Below, piece after piece: positions 9,542-21,000 of a stretch of 64,000 bases of DNA (position 1 is its first letter; each line of letters starts with the position of its first letter). The stretch spans positions 6,236,001 through 6,300,000 of the forward strand of contig NZ_CP134605.1 in assembly GCF_031844685.1 (NCBI RefSeq). Reading direction: 5' to 3'. The notes below the pieces were generated by a model. It was not told where the DNA came from, made no database searches, and saw nothing but the letters and a program-made list of their open reading frames with translations. This stretch comes from Streptomyces sp. ITFR-21. GTDB lineage: Bacteria > Actinomycetota > Actinomycetes > Streptomycetales > Streptomycetaceae. The translations under genes and the position numbers were made by a program.

Positions 9542-10674
9542 CTCGCCGCCCCGTTCCGGCCGGCGCGGGAGGACGCCGTGGTGCCGCCCGCGCCCGACGG
9601 GCCGGCGGCGCCGTCCGCGCCGGCCGGGTCCGTGCCGCCTGCGCTGCCCGTCCCGGCGGCCCCTTCGGCGGGGCGGCCGGTCAGCGCGAGGAACACCTCG
9701 TCGAGCGAGGGGCGGCGCAGCGCGATGTCCGTCAGCGCGACACCGGCCGCCTCCACCCTCCCGACCACCTCGGCCAGCGTCGCCGGCCCGTCGGGCGCGG
9801 GCAGCACCACGGCGTCCTCCCGCCGGGCCGCGTCCAGTCCGGCCAGCGCCGCCAGCACCCGCCCGGTGTCCGCCGGGTCGGCCGGCGTCACCGCGCAGAA
9901 CGTGCCGCCGACCTGCTGCTTCAGCTGCTGTGGGGTGCCGGTGGCGATCACCCGGCCCCGGTCGACGACCACGATCCGGTCCGCCAGCCGGTCCGCCTCC
10001 TCCAGGTACTGCGTGGTCAGCAGGACCGCCACACCCCGGGCCCGCAGGCCGCGGACGGCGTCCCACAGCGCGAGCCGGCTGCGCGGGTCGAGCCCGGTGG
10101 TCGGCTCGTCCAGGAAGACCACCGCGGGGTCGCGGACGAGCCCGGCGGCCAGGTCGAGCCGCCTGCGCATGCCGCCCGAGTACGTCGCCGCCCGCCGGTC
10201 GGCTGCCTCGGCGAGGTCGAACTCCGCCAGGAGCGCGGCGGCCCGCTCTCTCGCCGCGCCCTTGCGCAGCCCCAGCAGCCGGGCGAACAGCACCAGGTTC
10301 TCCCGGCCGGTCAGCTCCTCGTCGACCGCCGCGTACTGCCCGGTCAGCGCGATGACCCCGCGCACCGCGGCCGGCGCGGCGCGTACGTCGTGGCCCGCGA
10401 CCCGCGCGGACCCCGAATCCGGCCGCTCCAGCGTCGACAGGATGTTGACGGTGGTGGTCTTGCCGGCCCCGTTGGGGCCGAGCAGCCCGACGATCTCGCC
10501 CGCGCCGACCGTCAGCGACAGCCCGTCCAGCGCGGTATGGGTGCCATACGACAGCCGCAGGTCCTCCGCCACGACGACGGCCGGCGCCGCGGCCCGGTCC
10601 GCGCGGGCGCCGTCCGGCTCCCCGGCGCCCGCGGTGCCCGCCGCGTCGCCGCCGCTGTTCCCGAGCCGGGTCAC
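9538..10674 (-). CDS. DrrA-like ABC exporter ATP-binding protein
   Basis: A 378-aa ATPase with Walker A GPNGAGKTTT, the signature YSGGM, Walker B VVFLDEPTTGLD and a C-terminal extension typical of DrrA/NodI-type daunorubicin-resistance ATPases. It energises the two ABC-2 permeases that follow. The GTG at 10674 overlaps the stop of the IrtB-like gene (GTGA). The last 45 residues are a low-complexity Gly/Ala/Thr tail. Confidence 0.88.
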   Translation of the reverse strand: MTRLGNSGGDAAGTAGAGEPDGARADRAAAPAVVVAEDLRLSYGTHTALDGLSLTVGAGEIVGLLGPNGAGKTTTVNILSTLERPDSGSARVAGHDVRAAPAAVRGVIALTGQYAAVDEELTGRENLVLFARLLGLRKGAARERAAALLAEFDLAEAADRRAATYSGGMRRRLDLAAGLVRDPAVVFLDEPTTGLDPRSRLALWDAVRGLRARGVAVLLTTQYLEEADRLADRIVVVDRGRVIATGTPQQLKQQVGGTFCAVTPADPADTGRVLAALAGLDAARREDAVVLPAPDGPATLAEVVGRVEAAGVALTDIALRRPSLDEVFLALTGRPAEGAAGTGSAGGTDPAGADGAAGPSGAGGTTASSRAGRNGAAR

Positions 10675-12539
10675 GGTGTCCGCACCTCCTCCGGTTCCGG
10701 GGCGTCCGCGGGCGCGGCGTCCAGCCGCCAGCCGCCGACACCCGCACGTTCGCGCCAGAAGGCCGCGTACCGGCCGTCCTCCTTGGCCAGCAGCTCCTGG
10801 TGGGTGCCGGTCTCGGCGACCCGGCCGCCGTCGAGCACCACGATCAGGTCGGCGCCGACGACCGTCTCCAGCCGGTGCGCCACGACCAGCAGCGTGCGAC
10901 GGCCGGACAGTTCGGCCAGCGTGCGCTGGACCGCGGCCTGGTTCTCCGCGTCCAGCCAGGCGGTCGCCTCGTCGAGCAGCACGACCGGCGCGTCCTTCAG
11001 CAGCGCCCGGGCCAGCGACACCCGCTGGCGCTCCCCGCCGGACAGTGCCGCGCCGCCCTCGCCGACCCGGGTCCGCGGGCCGTCCGGCAGCCGGGCCACG
11101 ATGTCGTCCACCCGGGCCAGCCGCGCCGCCCGCTCGACCTCGGCGTCGGTGGCGCCGGGCCGGCCGGCCCGGATGTTCTCGTACACGGTGTCGTCGAAGA
11201 GGTAGACGTCCTGGAAGACCACCGCGAGCATCCCGGCGAGCTGGCCCGCCGTCAGGTCGCGTACGTCGTGGCCGCCGACCCGCACCGAGCCGCCGGCCAC
11301 GTCGAAGAACCGCGCCACCAGCCGGGTCACCGTGGTCTTGCCGGAGCCGGACGCGCCCACCAGGGCGACCACCGTTCCCGGTTCGGCCCGGAACGTCACA
11401 CCGTCCAGGACGGGCGGCCGGTCCGCCTCGTAGCCGAACCGCACGTCGCGGAACTCCACCGCCAGGGCCTGCCGCCCCTCCGCCGGGCCGTCGATGACGG
11501 CGGGTTCGGCCGGCTCCGGCAGCGGACGGGCCGCGAGCACCTCGGCCACCCCTTCCAGCGCGGCCACCGAGGTGCGCAGCGCGGTGGACAGGCCGGCCAC
11601 CGCCGCCACCGGCTCGGCGAACCGGACCGTGAGCACCAGCAGCGCCACCAGTGTGCCGGCGTCCGCCCCGTCCAGCAGCCGGGCGGCGCCCACCACCAGC
11701 GCGGCGGCCACCCCCAGCTGCACGGTGACGCCGAACAGCAGCCGGGCCGGCGCGTCGGCCCGGGAGCGGCGCCGGGTCTCGCGGTCCTGGGCGGCCAGGC
11801 TGTCGTCCAGCAGCGCGGAACCGAGCCCGTCGGGACCGCCGGCCCGCAGCACGCTCTGCGCCCGCGCGAACTCCACCACCCGGCCGTTCGCCTCGGCGGC
11901 GGCCTCGTCCAGCTGGTCGTCGACCTTGGCGGCGAGTACGGCGCTCCACCGGTGGACCGCGTACAGCACCGGGGCGCACACCAGCAGCGTCAGCCCGAGC
12001 CGCCAGTCCCAGGCGAAGACCCCCACCAGCACGACGGCGGGGGTCAGCACGCCGGTCAGCAGCGGCTCCAGCAGGTGCGCGACGATGCCGCTGGCGTCCT
12101 TGGTGCCCTGGCCCACCAGCCGGGTCAGCCGGTCGCCGCGCCGCGCGGAGAACCAGCCCAGCGGCAGTGTCACCATGTGATCGCCGAGCCGGTGGTGCAG
12201 CGCGTTGATGGTGGCCAGGCCGACCCGGAAGCCGCCCATCGCCTGCGCGTGCCGCGCCACCAGCGTGAGCGCGGCGCAGGCCGCGACCGCCCCGGCCCAC
12301 CACCAGGCGGCCGTCCGGTCGCCGTCCAGCAGGGCGCGCAGCGCCGGCGCCGCGAGGACGAACGTCACACCCTGCAGTACGGAGTAGGCGGCCACCCGGA
12401 CGACCTGCCGGCGCAGTTCGGGCGCCAGCCGGGGGCCGACGACGGTGAAGAGCCGGCCGAGCACCGAGCGGGACCGGGCGGCCGGGCCGGCCGGGGCGGC
12501 GGCCCCGGCCGCCGGCCGGGAGATCGCGGGAGAACTCAT
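10671..12539 (-). CDS. IrtB-like ABC transporter, fused membrane and ATPase domains
   Basis: A 622-aa half-transporter. The N-terminal type IV (exporter-fold) membrane domain covers about residues 35-330. The nucleotide-binding domain has Walker A GASGSGKTTV, signature LSGGERQRVSLARA and Walker B VVLLDEATAWLD. It starts at an ATG behind GGAGGTG that overlaps the stop of its partner. In mycobacteria such exporter-fold pairs (IrtAB) import ferric siderophores. That role is inferred here from the iron box upstream and the FecB-type lipoprotein downstream. Export remains an alternative. Confidence 0.82.
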   Translation of the reverse strand: MSSPAISRPAAGAAAPAGPAARSRSVLGRLFTVVGPRLAPELRRQVVRVAAYSVLQGVTFVLAAPALRALLDGDRTAAWWWAGAVAACAALTLVARHAQAMGGFRVGLATINALHHRLGDHMVTLPLGWFSARRGDRLTRLVGQGTKDASGIVAHLLEPLLTGVLTPAVVLVGVFAWDWRLGLTLLVCAPVLYAVHRWSAVLAAKVDDQLDEAAAEANGRVVEFARAQSVLRAGGPDGLGSALLDDSLAAQDRETRRRSRADAPARLLFGVTVQLGVAAALVVGAARLLDGADAGTLVALLVLTVRFAEPVAAVAGLSTALRTSVAALEGVAEVLAARPLPEPAEPAVIDGPAEGRQALAVEFRDVRFGYEADRPPVLDGVTFRAEPGTVVALVGASGSGKTTVTRLVARFFDVAGGSVRVGGHDVRDLTAGQLAGMLAVVFQDVYLFDDTVYENIRAGRPGATDAEVERAARLARVDDIVARLPDGPRTRVGEGGAALSGGERQRVSLARALLKDAPVVLLDEATAWLDAENQAAVQRTLAELSGRRTLLVVAHRLETVVGADLIVVLDGGRVAETGTHQELLAKEDGRYAAFWRERAGVGGWRLDAAPADAPEPEEVRTP

Positions 12540-14344
12540 CGGGACACCTCCGTCGTCCGGGCCGCGCCGGCCGCGGCCGGGGTACGGCCGTCCGTCCCGG
12601 TCGCCGGGTCCTGCCGTCGCTGCGCGTCCCACATCCGCCGGTAGACCCCGCCGGCCGCGAGCAGTTCGCCGTGCGTGCCGCGCTCCACGATCCGGCCGCC
12701 CTCCAGCACCAGGATCCGGTCGGCCGCGGTGACCGTGGCGAGCCGGTGCGCGACCACCAGCACCGTGCGGCCGGCGGCCAGCCGGGACAGGCTCCGCTGC
12801 ACGGCGGCCTCCGAGCCGGGATCGGCGTACGCGGTCGCCTCGTCCAGGATCAGCACCCGCGGATCGGCGAGCAGCAGCCGGGCCACCGCGAGGCGTTGCG
12901 CCTCGCCGCCGCTGAGCCGGGCGTCCTCGCCGACGACCGAGGCGTAGCCGCGGGGCAGCGCGCCGACCACCTCGTCGATCCCGGCGGCCCGCGCAGCCCG
13001 GCGCACCTCCTGCGCGGAGGCGTCCGGCCGGCCCAGCCGGATGTTGTCCTCGACGGTCGTCCGCAGCAGCGGCGCGTCCTGGAACACGAAGCCGACCTGC
13101 CGGTACAGCACGGCCGGGGCGATCTCCCGTACGTCCACGCCGCCGATCCGCACCGCGCCGGCGTCCACGTCGAAGAACCGGGCGGTGAGCGCGGCCAGCG
13201 TCGACTTCCCCGCGCCGGACGGTCCGACCAGGGCGGTGAGCGTGCCCGGTTCGAGCGCCGCGTGCACGTCGTGCAGCACCGGTGTCCCGGGCGTGTGGGC
13301 GAAGGTGACGTGGTCGAACTCGACCCGCCCGCCGTCCGGGACCTTCGGCAGTTCGGGCTCGGCCAGCTCCGGCGCGGCCAGCAGCTCCCGCACCCGCCCG
13401 GCGGCGGCCTCGGCGGAGCGCATACCGCCCGCCGCCTGACCGAGGGCCTGCACCGGCGCGGCGAGTCCCAGCCCGAGCAGGACGAACGGCAGTACGTCGA
13501 CCGGGTCGACGACGTCCGCGGCGACCAGCCCCGTCCCGCCCAGCAGCACGACGGCCAGTACCGTCACCGGCGCCACCGCGGCGGTGCCGAGCGAGATCAG
13601 CCGCAGCACCGGCGCGTTGAGGCCGCTGAACGTGCGGTGGTAGTCGTCGACGGCCTCGGCGAAGCGGTGGTGCGCCTGCCGGGTGCGGCCGAAGAGCTTC
13701 ACCACCGCGATGCCCTGGACGAACTCGACCACCGCCGAGTGCACCGCCCGCATCGCCGCGGCGACTTCGTGCCGCCCGCCGCCGGCCCGCGCCAGGACGA
13801 CCTTCTGCATCGCGACGAAGACCGCCGTCGGAAGGAGGGTGAGCAGGGTCAGCTGCCAGCTCACCGTGAACAGCCAGGCCAGCGCCGCGACCGGGGCCAC
13901 CGTGGCGGCCGTCAGATCCAGCCGGGCGTGCGCGACCGCGTAGTGCATCTCTTCCAGGTCGTCCTGCAACGCGGCCTGCACGGTTCCGCTGGTGCCCCGG
14001 GTGAACCAGCCGAGCGGCGCCCTGCGCAGCCGGTCGGCGATGCGCCGGCGCAGGTCGAGCGCCAGGTCGGCGTCCGCGCGGTGGCTGACCGCCACCGCCG
14101 CGCTGCCGACCAGGAACTGCGCCACGGCGGCGCCGCCCGCCACGGCCGCGATCGTCCAGGCCCGGCCCGCGCCGCCCGAGCCGCGCAGGAAGTGGTCGGC
14201 GAGCTCGTACACCGCGGCGAACGGCACCAGCGCGAGCACCGCCGCGACCGCTTGCAGCGCGCCGGCCGTGAACAGGGCCGCCCGGACGGGTTCGGTGAGG
14301 ACGCGGAAGTCCTTGGTTCCGGCAGTGGCCGGTGCACGGCTCAT
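12536..14344 (-). CDS. IrtA-like ABC transporter, fused membrane and ATPase domains
   Basis: A 602-aa partner of the next gene: membrane domain about residues 25-330, then an ATPase domain with Walker A GPSGAGKSTL, signature LSGGEAQRLAVARL and Walker B VLILDEATAYAD. It lacks the siderophore-interacting reductase domain that mycobacterial IrtA carries at its N-terminus. The start at 14344 was chosen for the GAGGAG site about 10 nt upstream. It is the first gene of the leftward transport operon and lies 65 bp from an iron box, so it is probably derepressed when iron is scarce. Confidence 0.84.
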   Translation of the reverse strand: MSRAPATAGTKDFRVLTEPVRAALFTAGALQAVAAVLALVPFAAVYELADHFLRGSGGAGRAWTIAAVAGGAAVAQFLVGSAAVAVSHRADADLALDLRRRIADRLRRAPLGWFTRGTSGTVQAALQDDLEEMHYAVAHARLDLTAATVAPVAALAWLFTVSWQLTLLTLLPTAVFVAMQKVVLARAGGGRHEVAAAMRAVHSAVVEFVQGIAVVKLFGRTRQAHHRFAEAVDDYHRTFSGLNAPVLRLISLGTAAVAPVTVLAVVLLGGTGLVAADVVDPVDVLPFVLLGLGLAAPVQALGQAAGGMRSAEAAAGRVRELLAAPELAEPELPKVPDGGRVEFDHVTFAHTPGTPVLHDVHAALEPGTLTALVGPSGAGKSTLAALTARFFDVDAGAVRIGGVDVREIAPAVLYRQVGFVFQDAPLLRTTVEDNIRLGRPDASAQEVRRAARAAGIDEVVGALPRGYASVVGEDARLSGGEAQRLAVARLLLADPRVLILDEATAYADPGSEAAVQRSLSRLAAGRTVLVVAHRLATVTAADRILVLEGGRIVERGTHGELLAAGGVYRRMWDAQRRQDPATGTDGRTPAAAGAARTTEVSR

Positions 14345-14408
14345 GGCCGACTCCTCAGTGGTGCCGCTGGAGACCGGCCAGACTTTACAACAGGCCGTAA
14401 CTATCAAG

Positions 14409-14427
14409 CAAGGTAAGGCATACTTAA
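14409..14427 (-). promoter_or_regulatory. Iron box (DmdR1/IdeR-type operator)
   Basis: CAAGGTAAGGCATACTTAA matches the actinomycete iron-box palindrome TWAGGTWAGSCTWACCTWA at 16 of 19 positions. It lies 65 bp upstream of the IrtA-like start codon. It is expected to bind an Fe(II)-loaded DmdR/IdeR repressor. Confidence 0.7.
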
Positions 14428-14672
14428 CTTGAATCCCTCCGAGCCTGCTTCAGCCCGCTTGGGGATACTTCACACCGTTTCGGGCCGTCGCGATCGCTTC
14501 AGGCGGACCGCCTGAGGACGTGCGGAAGCGCGGCCGGGCGGTCTCGCGCCCGGTGTGGGCCGGCGCATGCGGGCGGAACCCGGTGGCCGGTCGGGGAACG
14601 GACGCTGAAGGCGGGCGGCGGCCGGACGGCGGATCCGGCGGGGGAGGGGCCGGCCGGGCGGTGCGGAGCCCG
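14428..14672. other. Intergenic region with a short inverted repeat
   Basis: No gene is seen between the iron box and the ammonia-lyase stop. The inverted repeat TCAGGCGGACCGCCTGA at 14499-14515 (8-bp arms, 1-nt centre) is a possible operator, or a weak terminator for the leftward lyase gene. Confidence 0.4.
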
Positions 14673-16322
<1,650 letters not shown>

Positions 16323-16350
16323 CACGCTGCCCCGGCCATCGGCCGACGGC

Positions 16351-17325
16351 TCAGGACAGGCCGACCGACGTCAGCCACGCCTTGGCGACCGCGAGCGGGT
16401 CCTTGCTGTCGTTCTGCACCTGGGCGTCCATGTCGAGCAGCGACGCGGTGTCGAGCTTGGCGGACAGCGCGTTGAGCGCGTCCACCCCGGCCTGCGGGAG
16501 CCCCGACTTGTAGACCAGCGGGATCACGTTCTCGAACCCGAACAGGTTCTTCGGGTCCTGCAGGACGACGAACTTCTCCTTGGTGACGGTGGCGTCGGTG
16601 GTGAAGACGTCGCCGGCCTGGATGTTGTTGTTCTTCAGCGCCGCGTCGGTCAGCGGGCCGCCCGCGTCCAGCGCCTTGAACGACTTGGGTACCAGGCCGT
16701 AGACCGACTTCAGACCGACCAGGCCCTGCTGGCGGGTCTGGAACTCCGGAGAGGCGCCGATGGTGATCTCCGACCCGTACTTGGCGAGGTCGGCGATGGA
16801 GGAGTCCGAGGTCAGGTGGTACTTCGCGGCGGTGACCGCGTTGACCGTGATGGAGTCCTTGTCCTGCGCCGGAGCCGGGTCGAGCAGGGTCAGCTTCGGG
16901 TCGAGCTTGGCGGTGACCGCCGCGTCGGTGGCGGTCTCCGAGGTCGGGGCGGCCTTGGCGTCGAGGTAGGCCAGCAGGGCGCCGTTGTACTCCGGCAGCA
17001 CGGTGAGGGTGCCGTTCTTGAGCATGCCGTAGGTGGTCTCGCGGCTGCCGATGTTCGGCTTGTACTCGACCTTGATTCCCTTGGCCTTGAGTGCTTCGCC
17101 GTAGAGGTCCCCGATCAGGATGCTCTCGGCGAAGTTGTTGGAGCCGACGATGACGGTGCCGCCGCTCGCCTGGGTGCCGGCCAGCGGATCCTTGGGGGTG
17201 TCGTTGCTGGAGGAGGACGAGGAACAGCTGGTCAGCGACGCTGCCGCTGCGACAGCAGCGACTGCCACCCCGGCCAGGCGGAGACGTCTCGGGCTGGACC
17301 AGGCGCTCTTCACGTTAGGAATCAC
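16351..17325 (-). CDS. Osmoprotectant (glycine betaine/choline) ABC transporter binding lipoprotein
   Basis: A 324-aa lipoprotein with signal peptide and lipobox LTSC followed by a Ser run. The mature part follows OpuC/OsmF-type binding proteins: VIVGSNNFAESILIGDLYGE near the N-terminus, then GMLKNGTLTVLPEYNGALL and FTTDATVTKEKFVVLQDPKN. It should capture betaine or choline outside the cell. The GTG at 17325 was chosen (GGAAGCGGAAACC upstream); a second GTG at 17313 is possible. Its permeases and ATPase are about 5 kb away, beyond the conservon. Confidence 0.88.
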   Translation of the reverse strand: MIPNVKSAWSSPRRLRLAGVAVAAVAAAASLTSCSSSSSSNDTPKDPLAGTQASGGTVIVGSNNFAESILIGDLYGEALKAKGIKVEYKPNIGSRETTYGMLKNGTLTVLPEYNGALLAYLDAKAAPTSETATDAAVTAKLDPKLTLLDPAPAQDKDSITVNAVTAAKYHLTSDSSIADLAKYGSEITIGASPEFQTRQQGLVGLKSVYGLVPKSFKALDAGGPLTDAALKNNNIQAGDVFTTDATVTKEKFVVLQDPKNLFGFENVIPLVYKSGLPQAGVDALNALSAKLDTASLLDMDAQVQNDSKDPLAVAKAWLTSVGLS

Positions 17326-17704
17326 GGTTTCCGCTTCCGGGTTCGGAGAGTAATCGGAGGGTTCGGACGGTGAACGTGCGTATGTATGGCTGGTGCTACC
17401 AGCAGATCCAATCCAGCCGGTTCGATCTCCGTCAAGTTCGGTCGGATCACGATCGGTGTCATGGCCGGTTCCTGGCGTCATTACGCCACGTCGACACGCC
17501 CTCGGCCGCCGCTCGTAACAGAGTCTTGATGATCCGGTCAGCTCACAGCGTCGAAGACGAGGTAGTCTCCCGGACGTTGGTCACGGGGCTCAGACAACTG
17601 CCATGCCTTTTCGGTCATTCCGGTTCGGTAGTAGGCGGATGTAGTCAACGCGCACCTCAGCCGTGCCAGGTTGTCGGTGACGTCACGCAGGAGGCTTGGT
17701 AACC
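17326..17704. promoter_or_regulatory. Divergent promoter region between the binding lipoprotein and conservon
   Basis: 379 bp without a convincing gene. It must hold the leftward promoter for the lipoprotein gene and the rightward promoter for the conservon. AGGAGG at 17689-17694 is the ribosome-binding site for the kinase-like gene. I cannot place -10/-35 elements with confidence. Confidence 0.5.
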
Positions 17705-20491
17705 GTGGACGAGGTGCTCGCTCCGGCACGGCCGGTTCCCGGGCCGCGTACCCGGAGCGGTGTGCGCAGTTTCGCCGAGAAGTGGCCGTTCCGCCGCAAG
17801 CTCAACGTGCTTGTCGGGGTGCCGCTGGTGGTGATCCTGCTGCTGCTCGCGTACGTGATCACCGGTCTGACCGGCCAGGCCAGGGACGCGGCCACCGGCG
17901 CCCGGCTGGTCCGGGACAGCCGGCAGATCGCCGAACTCATCGACCGGGTCGAGACCGAGCACCAGCAGGCGGTGCTGCTGTCGGTGCGCTACGAGTCGGC
18001 CACCAGCGGCAGACGCCCCTCGCTCGCCGCCTACGCCAAGGCCAGGGCCGCGGTCGACGCCCAGGTCGGCCAGGTCCGCGCGGCCTTCGGCGACCGGCTG
18101 CCGCCCGCCGAGGCGCAGGTGCTCAAGGAGATCAGCGGTCTCAGCAGCCTGCGGTCCACCATCGAGCAGAGCTACCTGCCCGCCGACAACATCGACCCGG
18201 CCTACACCGCCATCGTCGACGAGCTGATCGACGGCCTCGGACTCGACCAGCGCTCCACGCTGGCCTCCACCGTCACCGGCAGCCTGCTGGACTCGCTGCT
18301 GCGCGCGGAGGCCGCCCACAGCTCGCTGGAGACCAGCGTGTTCTCCGCGCAGACCGGTGACACCAACGCGCTCATCGAGTTCGTCGGCGCGGTCGGCTAC
18401 GCCGAGCAGTACGCCTACCAGGCGAGCCGCTTCGGGCGGTTCGCCAGCGACGACCAGCGCAGCCGGCTGGCCGGCATCGAGCAGAACCCCTCCTGGAACG
18501 CCATCGCCCTGCAGTACGCGGGCCTGCAGATCGACCCCAGCGCGCTGGCCAAGCCCCCCACCGAGGTGCAGGCGGCCTTCGACTCCGCGCTCCAGGAGTA
18601 CCCGACCTACCAGAAGCAGGCACAGACCCGGCTGCGGATCACCGGCGCGCTGATCGACCAGGTCGCCGACCGGGCCGACCGGGCCTCCGACGCGGCATGG
18701 TGGCGGGCGGCCGGGCTGCTGGCCGGCGCGCTGCTGGGGTTCGTGCTGTGGCTGGGCTTCTCGGTGGCGATCCGCCGCTCGGTGGTGCGCCCGGTGCAGG
18801 CGCTCACCGACGCCGCCACCCAGGTCGCCGAGGTGGCGGGCGACGAACTCGCCCGGGTCGCCGACGACGACGCGGTCGACGCCGGGCCGCTGCGGCTGCG
18901 CGAGGTGCCGGTCCCGGTACGCGACGAGCTCGGCGACCTGGCCGAGGCGTTCAACCGGGTGCAGAACACCGCGGCGGCGCTGCTGGAACGCCAGGTGCTC
19001 AGCCGCCGCAACGTCGCCGAGATGTTCGGCAACGTCGGCCGCCGGGTGAGCAACCTCACGGCCCGCCAGCTCGCCCTGATCGACGCCCTAGAACGCGGCG
19101 AGACCGACCCGGCGCTGCTGGACCGGCTCTACCGGATCGACCATCTCGCGGTCCGCCTCCAGCGCAACGCCGACAGCCTGATGCTGCTGGCCGGCATCCG
19201 CGAGGCCGGGCTCGACGCCAGCCCGACCGCGCTCACCAACGTCGTACGGGCCGCGCTCGGCCAGATCGAGGGCTACCAGCGGGTCTCGCTGATCGCCGAG
19301 ACCTCCGTGACGGTGGCGCCGGACATCATCGCGGACCTGACGCTGATGCTCGCCGAACTGCTGGAGAACGCGGTGGCGTTCTCACCGGTCCGCAGCCCTG
19401 TCGAGGTGTCGGTGCGCAACGGGGTCGACGGCGCGCTGATCGAGATCTCCGACCACGGCCTGGGCATGAGCGCCGAACGGCTCGCCGAGGAGAACGCCCG
19501 GCTGATCCGCCGCGAGCGGCTCGACCTGGCGCCCACCAAGGTGCTCGGCCTGTTCGTGGTCGGCAGCCTGGCCCGCCGCTGGGGCATCAGGGTCACCCTG
19601 AGCCGTACCCCGGGCGGCGGTGTCACCAGCCGGGTGACGATCCCGGCCGCGCTGATGCTGCTCATGAGCCCGTTCGCGGCGCCCGAGGGGCAGGACGCCC
19701 GGGGCACCGGCGCGGAGACCGGCGGCCGGGGCGGTTACGGGCGCGAGGCCAAGATCCCGCTGCCCGAACCCCGCACCGAACTGCCGCCCGTCGCCGAGCC
19801 GCTGCCCGAGCCCCGTACCGCGCTGCCACCGGCCGAGGCGCCGCCGCGGTACGCACCGGAGCCGTACCAGCGGCCGGAGCAGCCCTTCCCCGAGCAGCCG
19901 CGGCCCGCCGCGGCGCCCTACGGCTACCGGCCGGACCCCGTGCCGGAGCCGTACCGCCGCCCGCCGGAGCCGTACTACCGGCCGGAGCCGGACCGGCGGG
20001 AGTCGCTGCGCCAGGAGCCGCCGCCGCTGCCCCGGCGCGAGTCGCCGCGGGGCGGGGGCGAGCCGGCGGGCCCGCGCCACGCGGCCCCCGTACCGCCGCC
20101 CGCCGAGCGGCGGCCGGACGTCTCGCCGCTGCCCCGCCGGGTGCCGCAGGCGCAGACCCCCGGTGGCACGACCCCCCGGCCGTCGGCGGCCCGCGAGCCC
20201 GAGCCGGTGACCCACGAGACGGCCCCGGCCGCCGCCGGCGGGTCGCGGGGCGAGGACACGGCGGCCCGCCCGCTGCGCCGCCGGGTGCGCGGGGCCACAC
20301 TCGGGTCGACGCTGTCCTACGCCCAACGCCACGCGGCCAGAGCGCCGCGCCCCCCGGTCGACGCGGAGGAAGTCCGGTCCGAGCTCGACGAGTTCGAAGC
20401 CGCGGTGGAGCGTGCCCAGCGGGACAGCGCGCCCGGGGCTTCTGGTAGAACGACCAACGGTGCTGGGCCCCTGGAAGGAGCGGAACAGTGA
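17705..20491 (+). CDS. cvnA: Conservon sensor histidine kinase-like protein (CvnA)
   Basis: A 928-aa membrane protein. The first membrane segment is near residues 38-60, followed by an extracellular nitrate/nitrite-sensor-like helical domain, a second membrane segment near 340-360, a HAMP-type linker and the pseudo-DHp segment DHLAVRLQRNADSLMLLAG. The HATPase domain has an N-box (LAELLENAVAFSP) and a DHGLGMS box. The last 280 residues are a Pro/Arg/Glu-rich disordered tail. The frame extends to a TTG at 17696, but that is only 1 nt from the AGGAGG site, so GTG 17705 was chosen. Its stop overlaps the start of cvnB. Confidence 0.9.
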   Translation: MDEVLAPARPVPGPRTRSGVRSFAEKWPFRRKLNVLVGVPLVVILLLLAYVITGLTGQARDAATGARLVRDSRQIAELIDRVETEHQQAVLLSVRYESATSGRRPSLAAYAKARAAVDAQVGQVRAAFGDRLPPAEAQVLKEISGLSSLRSTIEQSYLPADNIDPAYTAIVDELIDGLGLDQRSTLASTVTGSLLDSLLRAEAAHSSLETSVFSAQTGDTNALIEFVGAVGYAEQYAYQASRFGRFASDDQRSRLAGIEQNPSWNAIALQYAGLQIDPSALAKPPTEVQAAFDSALQEYPTYQKQAQTRLRITGALIDQVADRADRASDAAWWRAAGLLAGALLGFVLWLGFSVAIRRSVVRPVQALTDAATQVAEVAGDELARVADDDAVDAGPLRLREVPVPVRDELGDLAEAFNRVQNTAAALLERQVLSRRNVAEMFGNVGRRVSNLTARQLALIDALERGETDPALLDRLYRIDHLAVRLQRNADSLMLLAGIREAGLDASPTALTNVVRAALGQIEGYQRVSLIAETSVTVAPDIIADLTLMLAELLENAVAFSPVRSPVEVSVRNGVDGALIEISDHGLGMSAERLAEENARLIRRERLDLAPTKVLGLFVVGSLARRWGIRVTLSRTPGGGVTSRVTIPAALMLLMSPFAAPEGQDARGTGAETGGRGGYGREAKIPLPEPRTELPPVAEPLPEPRTALPPAEAPPRYAPEPYQRPEQPFPEQPRPAAAPYGYRPDPVPEPYRRPPEPYYRPEPDRRESLRQEPPPLPRRESPRGGGEPAGPRHAAPVPPPAERRPDVSPLPRRVPQAQTPGGTTPRPSAAREPEPVTHETAPAAAGGSRGEDTAARPLRRRVRGATLGSTLSYAQRHAARAPRPPVDAEEVRSELDEFEAAVERAQRDSAPGASGRTTNGAGPLEGAEQ

Positions 20492-20964
20492 CAACGCCGA
20501 CAGGTGACACTTCGGCCGAGCAGGCGGCGCCCGCCGATCTGCGTGCCGCCGCAGCCGACTTCACCTGGCTGCTGAATCGATTCGCCACCGAGACCGCGGG
20601 AGTCGTCGACGCCATCGCCGTCTCCTCCGACGGACTGCTGATCGCCGTCTCACAGCTGCGCCAGCCGGCCGACTCCGAGCGGCTCGCGGCGATCGTCTCC
20701 GGAATCACCAGCCTGGCGGCCGGTGCTTCGGGGAACTATGGCCTCGGCGGTCTCAACAAGGTGATCATCGACCTGGCGCACGGCCATGTGCTGGTCTCCG
20801 CGATCGGCAGCGGCGCCGTGCTGGGCGTGGTCACCTCCAAGGAGGCGAAGCTCGGCAACATCGCCTACGAGATGACCGTCTTCGCCAACCGGGCCGGTGC
20901 CGCGCTCAGCCCGCAGCTCGTCCTCGAACTAAAGAACAGCGTCGGTTCCGCGCGGACCAGGTGA
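20488..20964 (+). CDS. cvnB: Conservon roadblock/LC7 protein (CvnB)
   Basis: A 158-aa cytoplasmic roadblock/LC7 domain protein: LRAAAADFTWLLNRFATETAGVV at the start of the domain, then AIAVSSDGLLIAVS and the LGNIAYEMTVFANRAG helix. In conservons, CvnB works with CvnD as a MglB-like partner of the small GTPase. It overlaps cvnA by 4 nt behind GGAAGGAG. Confidence 0.92.
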   Translation: MTTPTGDTSAEQAAPADLRAAAADFTWLLNRFATETAGVVDAIAVSSDGLLIAVSQLRQPADSERLAAIVSGITSLAAGASGNYGLGGLNKVIIDLAHGHVLVSAIGSGAVLGVVTSKEAKLGNIAYEMTVFANRAGAALSPQLVLELKNSVGSARTR

Positions 20965-21000
20965 CGGGCCAGGGGCTGAGGGGTCGAGGAAGGAATTCCC

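Noticed and set aside
17538..17729. Small minus-strand frame of 63 aa upstream of cvnA
   Set aside because: No domain, overlaps the cvnA ribosome-binding site and promoter region, no coupling with a gene.
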